This document shows, piece by piece, positions 19,643-28,394 of a stretch of DNA of 64,000 nucleotides. A program made the position numbers and the translations under genes. Positions within the stretch are counted from its first letter, which is position 1, and every line of letters begins with the position of its first letter. The stretch comes from Pedobacter sp. (GTDB lineage Bacteria > Bacteroidota > Bacteroidia > Sphingobacteriales > Sphingobacteriaceae). Below the pieces are notes generated by a model. The model did no database searches. It saw only the letters and a program-made list of their open reading frames with translations, and was not told the DNA's origin. Where the stretch lies: assembly GCA_004211595.1 (NCBI GenBank), contig SEDO01000011.1, positions 1 to 64,000 of the forward strand. Reading direction: 5' to 3'.

Positions 19643-21136
19643 TCAAATTTTCAATTTTTTAATTTCATTTAAATCACTTTTCATCGTTTGAATGAGATCT
19701 TCTACATTTATAGTTGCATAGGTTGAGGCATAATCAGACATCGCATAAGGAATGATTAAGTGCCCATTATGAATAATTTGCCCACATGAATAGACCACGT
19801 TCGGAACATAGCCTTCCCGCTCATCTTGATTGGGATAAAATAAGGGTGATTTTAATCGACCAATTACCTTAGAAGGATCATTTAAATCAAGTAAGCTTGC
19901 TCCAATGGTGTATTCTCTCATGGGGCCAACACTGTGTGTTAACACAATCCAACCGTGTTCCGTTTCAATTGGTGAACCACAATTACCTAATTGTACAAAC
20001 TCCCATGGGTCTTCGGGTTCTCTCATTAAAGTTAATTCCTGATTCCAATTAATGATATCATCCGCATAGGCTAAATAATTATTTTCCCCATCTATTCTGC
20101 ATAACATAGCATATTTACCATTAATTTTTCGAGGAAATAAAGCCGCCCCTTTATTTGCAATTTTACCATTCATAGGTTGCACTTTAAAACTTAAAAAGTC
20201 TTTAGTTGACAAAAGTTTTGGCATAATGGTAACGCCATCATATGCAGTATAAGTAGCATAATAAGTTACTTGATCTTTACTGTTTATATATTTTACAAAA
20301 CGCGCATCTTCAATACCATTTTTCTCCGTATCTGAAATAGGAAATATTACTCTTTCGGAGATAGAAGTATCTAAAGAATAACTCATTTCATAATGTGAAG
20401 ATGCAAGCCATAATATATGGTTCAAAGTCATCTCACCACTAAAACCAATATCGTAATCATTTCTAATTTCAGAAATAAATCTACGTAACTCTTCATAAGT
20501 AAAAGACTCTGGAAATTTAGCGCTTATTATTTCCAGCACCTCCGGATTAGGACTTTCAATTTGAGTTAATTTTTGAAGAAAAATATCTTTTTGGTATCGG
20601 TGATTCTTAACCTGTTTAGGTTTTTCAAGTAATCGACCAACTTCTTCTAAATGAATATCTAAATTTTCATCAATTATTCCGGATCTAAATACGATCGAAG
20701 AAACATGTCCTTCACCAGTAGCTCGAAAACTTAAAATAATCCTTTTTTCACCCTCATTGATTTGGGTTTGATCTGGAGATTCTACAATGGATGGATTAAA
20801 AAATGCTGCTGACTCAATAGAATACTCCATGGTAAAATAAGCACCTATTAAAAATCGTTCAATATTACTAAACTCTCTTTTTAAAAGATCCTCATTTGAT
20901 AATTTATCTAAAGCACGCTTGCAGTTCTTTTCCCAAATAGCACTAATACTTCTATGTCTACTGGCGTAGTTTCTAAGAAGCTGATTTAATGTATTTCTTT
21001 TTTGCTCCTTGGTCATTTTAAGTACTCGGGCAATGATTTTCTCCACCCTATCGGCACTTACATTAAAAAATCTAGCTAGTACTCTCTTTGAGTCAGGTTT
21101 AAAATAGATATTCTTGCGGATTAGTTTTAAAGCCAT
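19643..21136 (-). CDS. GH130-family glycoside phosphorylase/hydrolase-like protein
   Basis: GIEDARFVKY, QLGNCGSPIETEHGWIVLTHSVGPMREYTIGASLLDLNDPSKVIGRLKSPLFYP. Confidence 0.85.
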   Translation of the reverse strand: MALKLIRKNIYFKPDSKRVLARFFNVSADRVEKIIARVLKMTKEQKRNTLNQLLRNYASRHRSISAIWEKNCKRALDKLSNEDLLKREFSNIERFLIGAYFTMEYSIESAAFFNPSIVESPDQTQINEGEKRIILSFRATGEGHVSSIVFRSGIIDENLDIHLEEVGRLLEKPKQVKNHRYQKDIFLQKLTQIESPNPEVLEIISAKFPESFTYEELRRFISEIRNDYDIGFSGEMTLNHILWLASSHYEMSYSLDTSISERVIFPISDTEKNGIEDARFVKYINSKDQVTYYATYTAYDGVTIMPKLLSTKDFLSFKVQPMNGKIANKGAALFPRKINGKYAMLCRIDGENNYLAYADDIINWNQELTLMREPEDPWEFVQLGNCGSPIETEHGWIVLTHSVGPMREYTIGASLLDLNDPSKVIGRLKSPLFYPNQDEREGYVPNVVYSCGQIIHNGHLIIPYAMSDYASTYATINVEDLIQTMKSDLNEIKKLKI

Positions 21137-21187
21137 ACCCTACATAAACACATAGCTAAAAGGAATGTTTTTAGAAACTAATATTGG

Positions 21188-22090
21188 TTATTTAATCGTT
21201 CTTTTTGCTTGACTTAAATTCATTAAAACAATAGCTGAGAGGATTAATAAAATGCCTATTATTTGCCATAAATTAATACGCTCATTTAACAGGAGAAATG
21301 CCATAAAAATGGAAACTGGTAATTCTAATGCAGAAACTATACTCCCAATTCCTAAACCCGTTTTCGGAAAGCCTATATTAAAAGCTAAAGGTGGTAATAT
21401 AGTACCAAAGAGAGCCAAAAACAGTCCATATTTATAAAAAATACTAAACTTAAATGATTCCTCGTAACTAATTAATCCGAAAAATAGGACAATAAAGAAT
21501 CCACCTAACAACATCCACGAGCTTTTTTTATAAGCTGGTAAATAATTAGCCACACGATTTGAGGCATACATTGTTAAAGTAAAAGAAATGGCCGCTAGCA
21601 TTCCAAATATAAATCCTCTATAATCTAATACTAAGTTAGAATTAAAGACATTTGTTGCTAATAAAGTTCCTCCCAAAACAATCCCAACAGCTACAACCTT
21701 AGGTAAGGATGGCCAGGTTCTATTTAATATAGCTTCCAATAATACTGAAATCCATGTAGACTGCATCAATAACACAATTGCTACAGATACATTTAAATAT
21801 CTCACAGATAAATAATAAAATAAAGAGGTTAAACCAATAGAAGTACCAGCCAATATCAACCTCGTAATATCCCCCTTTATAATGCTAATTTTAGATGTAG
21901 GATTTTGCTTTTGCCTAATCCATGTTAGGCAACTCATCACTATGAGCCCAATCAGTAATTGAGAAATAGTTACTTCAGCAGTATTAAAACCATCTTTATA
22001 AGCTAATTTGACAAATGTAGCTAATAAGCCATAACTAGACGCACCTGCAGCTACAATCAATGCCCCTTTGAGGACCTGATTAGACTTCAT
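21188..22090 (-). CDS. EamA/DMT-family transporter
   Basis: Ten-TM EamA-like pattern. Confidence 0.85.
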   Translation of the reverse strand: MKSNQVLKGALIVAAGASSYGLLATFVKLAYKDGFNTAEVTISQLLIGLIVMSCLTWIRQKQNPTSKISIIKGDITRLILAGTSIGLTSLFYYLSVRYLNVSVAIVLLMQSTWISVLLEAILNRTWPSLPKVVAVGIVLGGTLLATNVFNSNLVLDYRGFIFGMLAAISFTLTMYASNRVANYLPAYKKSSWMLLGGFFIVLFFGLISYEESFKFSIFYKYGLFLALFGTILPPLAFNIGFPKTGLGIGSIVSALELPVSIFMAFLLLNERINLWQIIGILLILSAIVLMNLSQAKRTIK

Positions 22091-23132
22091 GTTTCAACGT
22101 ACTTATATCTATAACAAATCGATATTTTACATCAGAAACTTTCATTCTTTCATAGGCCAAATTAATGTCTTGGATAGAAATAACTTCTACTTCTGAGATT
22201 ATTTGATTTTTTCCACAAAAATCCAACATCTCTTGCGTTTCTTTTATCCCACCAATTAATGAACCTGCTAAATTTTTTCGCTTTAAAATCAGTTTACCTC
22301 CATGTACGGCTTCAAGTGGTTCTATAGCCCCCACTAAACACATCGTCTTATCTAATTTTAGCAAATCTAAATAAGGATTAACATCATGTTTTACAGGAAT
22401 AGTATTTAATAGAAAATCAAATGAATTTGAATGGGCAATCATTCGTTCGGTGTTTTTAGAAATTATCACTTCATCTGCACCTAATTTCTTAGCATCTTCA
22501 CCTTTTGCCTCGGAGGTGGTAATCATTACTACATGGGCTCCCAGAGCTTTTGCAAACTTAACACCCATATGACCTAGACCACCTAAACCAATAATTCCCA
22601 CTTTATCTCCTGGTTTAACATTCCAATGTTTAAGAGGTGACCAAGTAGTTATGCCAGCACATAATAAGGGCGCAGCCCCTCTTATATCTATATTTTCTGG
22701 AATTCTTAATACAAAATCTTCTTCCACTACGATGGCTTCAGAATATCCCCCATAAGTGATACCACCATATTTGGATCGCTTTGAATTATATGTACCCGTA
22801 AAACCGTTTTCACAATACTGTTCTAAACCTTCTTGACACGGATGACAATGACTACAAGATTCCACCATACATCCAACACCTACTAAGTCCCCTACCTTGA
22901 ATTTACTTACCTGATTACCGATAGCTGTTACTCTTCCAATAATTTCATGTCCAGGAACAACTGGATACTGCGGAATCCCCCAATCTCCTTTTGCCGTATG
23001 CAAGTCACTATGACAAACGCCACAATAATCAATAGCTATAGCTACATCCATAGGGCTTAATAAACGGCGATTTAAACTAAATTTACTCAACGGGTCCACA
23101 GCATTGAAAGCTGCATATGCTTTTACATTCAT
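22080..23132 (-). CDS. Zinc-dependent NAD(P)-dependent alcohol dehydrogenase
   Basis: CGVCHSDLH, PGHEIIGRV, GIIGLGGLGHMGVKFAKALGAHV. Confidence 0.95.
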   Translation of the reverse strand: MNVKAYAAFNAVDPLSKFSLNRRLLSPMDVAIAIDYCGVCHSDLHTAKGDWGIPQYPVVPGHEIIGRVTAIGNQVSKFKVGDLVGVGCMVESCSHCHPCQEGLEQYCENGFTGTYNSKRSKYGGITYGGYSEAIVVEEDFVLRIPENIDIRGAAPLLCAGITTWSPLKHWNVKPGDKVGIIGLGGLGHMGVKFAKALGAHVVMITTSEAKGEDAKKLGADEVIISKNTERMIAHSNSFDFLLNTIPVKHDVNPYLDLLKLDKTMCLVGAIEPLEAVHGGKLILKRKNLAGSLIGGIKETQEMLDFCGKNQIISEVEVISIQDINLAYERMKVSDVKYRFVIDISTLKHEV

Positions 23133-23736
23133 ATTCCTTCATTTTATAGACACAAAGGTACAGAATTTGAATCTACACACAATTGCAACATATAAAAACC
23201 TGCCGTCGAATTATTGAACCAAACATATATAAAGATGACGGCAGGAATCCCGAATTGATTACACAGGATTTTTAGGTTTAATCGCAAATAAGCGATTAAA
23301 TTGTAATTGATTGATTTTCATATAGGTCTGTTTATTAACTTTTGAATATGAATAAAATAGAGACCATACAGATCCCATTACAAAAGTTTATGTCATTAAA
23401 ATCGACATCCTAGCTTTTGTTTATCTTTAAAAAGATACCTATCTTGGAAATGTAAAGCGGAAGCTAAACAGAAGGCATAAATTTTCAGGCTTAGCGCATA
23501 AAGAATATACGCTAAGCACAAAAAATTAATATCATGAAAAAAACGGCAGGTATAGTTAAACTTACGACGGGGAACGGATGATATTTTTATACAAGGAAAT
23601 TTGGGAATTAAATAGGACCTCATCCTGTAGATGAGGCCTAAATAAATAGGCGTCAGAAATCGTTTCCATGGTTATAAAATAATTTATATAACAATGGCAC
23701 CCGAAAACAAAGACTTCAAAGCTAAAGGAGTTTATC

Positions 23737-23836
23737 CAATAGGGCGAATTTCAATGCTTTTGATAGTGGTACCGCTAAGAACCGTCTCAAGTTTAACTTG
23801 AGTCCCCAAAAGACTTACATGAAGTTCGCCCTATTG
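23737..23836. other. 100-bp nested inverted-repeat element (possible structured RNA)
   Basis: CAATAGGGCGAATTTCA (23737-23753) pairs with TGAAGTTCGCCCTATTG (23820-23836); inner dyads CTTTTG/CAAAAG and CTCAAGTT-t-AACTTGAG. Confidence 0.6.
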
Positions 23837-24029
23837 AATCATTATCAAAGATAATTATATTCAATAGACATTGGCGAACTCACGATCATCTCACGGGGAA
23901 AATTAGCGGTTTTCTATCATGAGTGACATCGTTTTCAAAACAAGTAAATCTTGTTTTAAGTGTCGCTTTAAATAAGTGTTAAACAAATATAATAAAATTA
24001 TATAAAAATTAAAATAATTTATATCTTTT

Positions 24030-24596
24030 ATGTTAAATAATAAAGTATCAAGAGAATATGCATTTATTTTAGCAAAATATCTAAAAAAATATGATTTAGA
24101 AACCATAGATATTGCCTATTTAATTAATTCTTCTAGATCTGCCATTGATGGTTTATTATTAGGCAATAAAACAGCGGTACTTCATACTTTAGAAGCAATA
24201 GCGCAATGTTTTGGATTAAGTTATTATGAGTTTGGCAACCCTAATCATCCTCTACCCCACCTCAATGAATTACCTTCAAAAACCCTACAAAGAATAAAAT
24301 TCAGAAAAAAAGAAGGTCCCTACAGACGGACCCAGAATAATCGAAGAGAAATTAATGCCCAAATAAAGCAAATCCTAACTAATTATAAGGTCGATCAGAA
24401 ATTCTTAATAGAAGATATTCAGAAAGCCATTATAAGTGAGTTTAAGGTACGTTACCAAATAAGTGAAATAATGGATAGGATTAGAAAGTCCTTTTCCAAT
24501 TATATAATTAAAACTGATGAAAAGTTCACGGACAAAGTAGGTCGTGGGGCTAAGCCAAATTATATGTTGATCATAAAAGAAATCAACTTGGATTAA
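24030..24596 (+). CDS. XRE-like helix-turn-helix protein
   Basis: N-terminal HTH-like YDLETIDIAYLINSSRSAIDGLLLGNKTAVLHTLEAIAQCFGL. Confidence 0.65.
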   Translation: MLNNKVSREYAFILAKYLKKYDLETIDIAYLINSSRSAIDGLLLGNKTAVLHTLEAIAQCFGLSYYEFGNPNHPLPHLNELPSKTLQRIKFRKKEGPYRRTQNNRREINAQIKQILTNYKVDQKFLIEDIQKAIISEFKVRYQISEIMDRIRKSFSNYIIKTDEKFTDKVGRGAKPNYMLIIKEINLD

Positions 24597-24597
24597 G

Positions 24598-25020
24598 CTA
24601 ATTCCATTTTTCTTGAAGATATTTAACAGAAGATCGGATTAATTCGCGCAAAGTTAATTCATCTATGTCTGCCAGTTTTTTCGCATATATGCAACCTTTA
24701 CCCATTTTATATTTACCTAATTTATCCAGATGTACATCTTGGCCTGGAGCTCCCGTGTACACATACAAAGAAATGGCCGCCTTTCGAGGTGAAAAACCTA
24801 CCATCATCCAATCACCTTCCTGCTTACTTCTCTCCGATTTATAATGATACATTCCAAACCCAATTATAGAAGGTCCCCACATTTTAGGTGGAAATCCAGA
24901 TGCTTCAGACATTATCTTTAAAAGTTCATAACTGTCACTTTTCTTTTGATCTGTGTCAGCAAAACTTTCAATAAAACTATTTACATCACCATCATGTACC
25001 TTGGTTTTAATCTCTGCCAT
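24598..25020 (-). CDS. DUF1801 domain-containing protein
   Basis: MSEASGFPPKMWGPSIIGFGMYHYKSERSKQEGDWMMVGFSPRKAAISLYVY. Confidence 0.88.
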   Translation of the reverse strand: MAEIKTKVHDGDVNSFIESFADTDQKKSDSYELLKIMSEASGFPPKMWGPSIIGFGMYHYKSERSKQEGDWMMVGFSPRKAAISLYVYTGAPGQDVHLDKLGKYKMGKGCIYAKKLADIDELTLRELIRSSVKYLQEKWN

Positions 25021-25026
25021 TTTTAA

Positions 25027-27084
25027 TTAATTAGATTGTTTAATTATATCTTTTATAACTGCGTCTAATTCATTAGCCGAGTCTTCTAGATACTTAATTA
25101 CTTCAGAACTAACACCGCTATCTATCGAACTATCTTGAATTAATTTAGTTAATCCCATTATTCGGGATAAAGGCGCCCTTACTTTATGCGCCTGCATCCA
25201 CGCAATGTCCATTAGTTTATTATTTTGTGCCTGAATTGATTGAATATAATTTACTCTATCTGAAATATCCTGCATCGACCCTATCATACGGAGCGGTTTA
25301 CCATTATTATCCATAACTAAAAAAGCCCTATCAAGTACATAACTATAACTCCCGTCTGCACATTTGAACCTATATTCACACATCGCTTTATCTTGAAGGG
25401 ATGTCATTATATATTTAAAATTTTCCTTAGTTTTTTCTAAATCATCGGGATGGATATTATTGTACCACCAAGTCTCCGTACTAGTTTCTAATTCATAACC
25501 AAAAACATCTTTCAAACCTGGGCTCCATATTACTTCTCTGGTTTCCAAATTCCAATCCCAAATCACTTCACTTGTGGCTTTTGATACGATATCATATCGA
25601 GCCATACTTTCTCTAATTTTAATTTCATCCTGAATTCTTTGAGTAATATCTCTTGCATTTGTAATGTAGCCAGCAATCACAGGATCATCAATCAAATTAG
25701 TGATGTTCATTTCAATCCAAATATAAATGCCTTGTTTATTAATCGCTCTAAATGGAGGGAGTTTAACAGTCTGAAACAATTTTATTTTCTCTAAGCCATT
25801 AAGAATTATATGTTTATCCTCATCATGTACAAACTCTATAATATTTTTGCGTAAAAGAAACGCCGAATCAAAACCTAATATATGCTTAGAATTAGGACTT
25901 ATATAGGAACATAAACCATCTGTCTGGATGATGGAAATTAAATCCGAACCTTCTTGTACAAGCGCCCTAAATCGACGTTCATTTAACACCAATTTTTCTT
26001 TCGCCATAACTTTATCGGTTTCGTCAATTACTGCTACCATCCGGGCATGATGATTAACATATTTAAATGGAATACCTTTTACTTTTGCATAAATAATTTC
26101 ACCATCTTTCTTAATATGTTTAACAGCATCTTGGTAACGTAAACCAGTATTTGTTTTAGCTGCCTTAATAAAAGCTATAGTTTCATGATCATCTGGGGAT
26201 AAAATCTCTTTAATTGTCATATTAAGAAATTCTTCACGACTATAGCCATATAACTGAATGGCGGCTTTATTAACTTCTAGAAATTTTAGTGTTTGGGTAT
26301 CATAGACCCATTTAGCAACAGGGCTTAAATTAAATAAGGATTGATATTTCTCTACTTCAACAAGAACTTGCTTTTCCGTATCCTTCCTTAAAGTAATATC
26401 TCTAAAGTAAACTGATAAACCCTCGGAAGACCTATAAATTGCAACTTCCAGCCATTTTCCAATAGGCTCAAAATAACCTTCAAAACGTCTGGTTTTGCCA
26501 TCTCTTAAAGTATCTTCATATATCTTTATATAAGGCTCGAAAATTGGATCTACAAAAATATCCCATAATCTTTTACCGATAATAAATTCTTTGGGGGTTT
26601 GAGTTAATCGCACAGCTTCTTCATTCCAATAATTTACTATGCCATCTTCATTAAGTGCTAAAAAGGCATCAGTAATACTTTCAAATATATTTAAGATTTG
26701 TTGCTGTTGCGCATTAAACTTTTCTTCCGCATCCTTAAGCTTTGTAATATCTTTAACAATCCCATACACTCCTTTTATTTTACCTTCTTGATAAAAAGGA
26801 ATATTTGTTATCCAAACCAATAATGATTCGCCTTTGGCGTCCACCATAGTTGTTTCAAATTCTAATATTTCTCCCCCTATAGATTTTTGAAAATTTTGCC
26901 AAACATGATAAGGATCTCCTTCAGGTAAAAAAATCTTAAATGAAGCATTTATGATCTTTTCAATGGGACAATTTGCCATTTTTACAAGAGCATTATTTAC
27001 ACTAATAAAATTACCTTGCAAATCAATGGCAAAGATTGGATCAGGGTAATCATTAAATAAAGGATGATCAAATGAATTATCCAT
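25027..27084 (-). CDS. Multi-PAS sensor protein ending in a HisKA-like helix, no ATPase domain
   Basis: Repeated PAS/PAC segments; C-terminus AHKVRAPLSRIMGLTKLI...KDIIKQSN*. Confidence 0.88.
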   Translation of the reverse strand: MDNSFDHPLFNDYPDPIFAIDLQGNFISVNNALVKMANCPIEKIINASFKIFLPEGDPYHVWQNFQKSIGGEILEFETTMVDAKGESLLVWITNIPFYQEGKIKGVYGIVKDITKLKDAEEKFNAQQQQILNIFESITDAFLALNEDGIVNYWNEEAVRLTQTPKEFIIGKRLWDIFVDPIFEPYIKIYEDTLRDGKTRRFEGYFEPIGKWLEVAIYRSSEGLSVYFRDITLRKDTEKQVLVEVEKYQSLFNLSPVAKWVYDTQTLKFLEVNKAAIQLYGYSREEFLNMTIKEILSPDDHETIAFIKAAKTNTGLRYQDAVKHIKKDGEIIYAKVKGIPFKYVNHHARMVAVIDETDKVMAKEKLVLNERRFRALVQEGSDLISIIQTDGLCSYISPNSKHILGFDSAFLLRKNIIEFVHDEDKHIILNGLEKIKLFQTVKLPPFRAINKQGIYIWIEMNITNLIDDPVIAGYITNARDITQRIQDEIKIRESMARYDIVSKATSEVIWDWNLETREVIWSPGLKDVFGYELETSTETWWYNNIHPDDLEKTKENFKYIMTSLQDKAMCEYRFKCADGSYSYVLDRAFLVMDNNGKPLRMIGSMQDISDRVNYIQSIQAQNNKLMDIAWMQAHKVRAPLSRIMGLTKLIQDSSIDSGVSSEVIKYLEDSANELDAVIKDIIKQSN

Positions 27085-27181
27085 TCCGTTCCCTATTTGA
27101 ATTTATGTTAAAGGCTATTTGGTTTAAAAGCTTTTTGAAAATAAATCAAATAAATATAAGAAACAAACTAGATGTCAAACA

Positions 27182-27529
27182 TTATCCTAATACACATGCA
27201 AGCAATGCTAAAATTGCTGGGACCGCTTGTACGTAAAATATCCGCTTAGAGACTGTTAATCCTCCATACAGTCCAGCCACGATAACACAGCTTAAAAAAA
27301 ATACTTTGACATTAAAACTCCAAGCCTCATGCTGAATCAAAAAAGACCAAACTAATCCAGCAACTAGAAACCCATTATATAATCCTTGGTTAGCAGCCAA
27401 TGTTTTAGTGGGTTTAAATAACTCTGCAGACAGGGACTTCCCAAATATTTTTTTACCTACGGTTTCCCATGCAAACATTTCTAACCAAACAATGTAAACA
27501 TGCTGAATCAATACAAAACATGTTAACAA
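27182..27529 (-). CDS. DUF1304-like small membrane protein
   Basis: 115 aa, AANQGLYNGFLVAGL motif. Confidence 0.75.
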   Translation of the reverse strand: MLTCFVLIQHVYIVWLEMFAWETVGKKIFGKSLSAELFKPTKTLAANQGLYNGFLVAGLVWSFLIQHEAWSFNVKVFFLSCVIVAGLYGGLTVSKRIFYVQAVPAILALLACVLG

Positions 27530-27566
27530 AAAATTGAGGAGGGTTTACTAAAATAATTCCACTAAA

Positions 27567-28346
27567 TCATTTCGTAAAAATTTTACGCTGATTAAATAAG
27601 CTTATAATTACTGCTATTGAAATGGCTAAAACAATTACATAACAGATATAAATAATTTTAATGGCCTCAGAATTACCTTGATTTGCATTTGCAATAGCAA
27701 AGAGAGCCCATATTCCAACCAAACCATAAGCTCTTAAATTTCTGGATAAAACCATAAACACATTCACAATACCCGCTACAACTATCATTACTATAGTCCA
27801 ATTAATAGGATTTATACCAAACCCATTCCACCCAAGGGAAGTTAAAAAAGCAGCCATATTTGCGATTAAGGCTACTGAAATCCAACCAGCATATAATGAA
27901 AAGGGTAAATAATTAAATAGATAATTAGGTACAGCTAAGATGTTTAACTTTGACTTTGTATTAACTATAATTTTTAATAAACAAATCAATATTATAATCA
28001 TTAATACTACAGAAATAGCTAAATAATCATAAAGCCAAGTAACTACCCATAGGGAATTAGCAATACAGGAGATTAAAAACCACCACCCTACATTAATAAG
28101 AGTGTCATCTGCCTTAAATTTATCATTAAAGGCATTTCTAATTCCATAAATCACAAATCCAGCAAGAGTTAGATAGATTAGTCCCCAAATTGAAAATGCA
28201 TATCCCGCCGGGGTGAAATAATTTTCATATCTATCAGAAATTGTACTCATGGTGTTTCCATTAAGTACCCCTGTATTCGACAAATAATTAATAAATATGG
28301 TAACTGCTAATGCTATAGCATTTACAATAGCAAGTCTTTTTTTCAT
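27567..28346 (-). CDS. TspO/MBR-related membrane protein
   Basis: FTPAGYAFSIWGLIY, tryptophan-rich TM segments. Confidence 0.7.
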   Translation of the reverse strand: MKKRLAIVNAIALAVTIFINYLSNTGVLNGNTMSTISDRYENYFTPAGYAFSIWGLIYLTLAGFVIYGIRNAFNDKFKADDTLINVGWWFLISCIANSLWVVTWLYDYLAISVVLMIIILICLLKIIVNTKSKLNILAVPNYLFNYLPFSLYAGWISVALIANMAAFLTSLGWNGFGINPINWTIVMIVVAGIVNVFMVLSRNLRAYGLVGIWALFAIANANQGNSEAIKIIYICYVIVLAISIAVIISLFNQRKIFTK

Positions 28347-28394
28347 AAATTAAATACTAAACTTTCAAAATAACATCTTGATAAACAAATAGTT

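Noticed and set aside
23199-24030. Possible retron or other RT-linked ncRNA
   Set aside because: No reverse transcriptase is encoded nearby; only the hairpins are seen.
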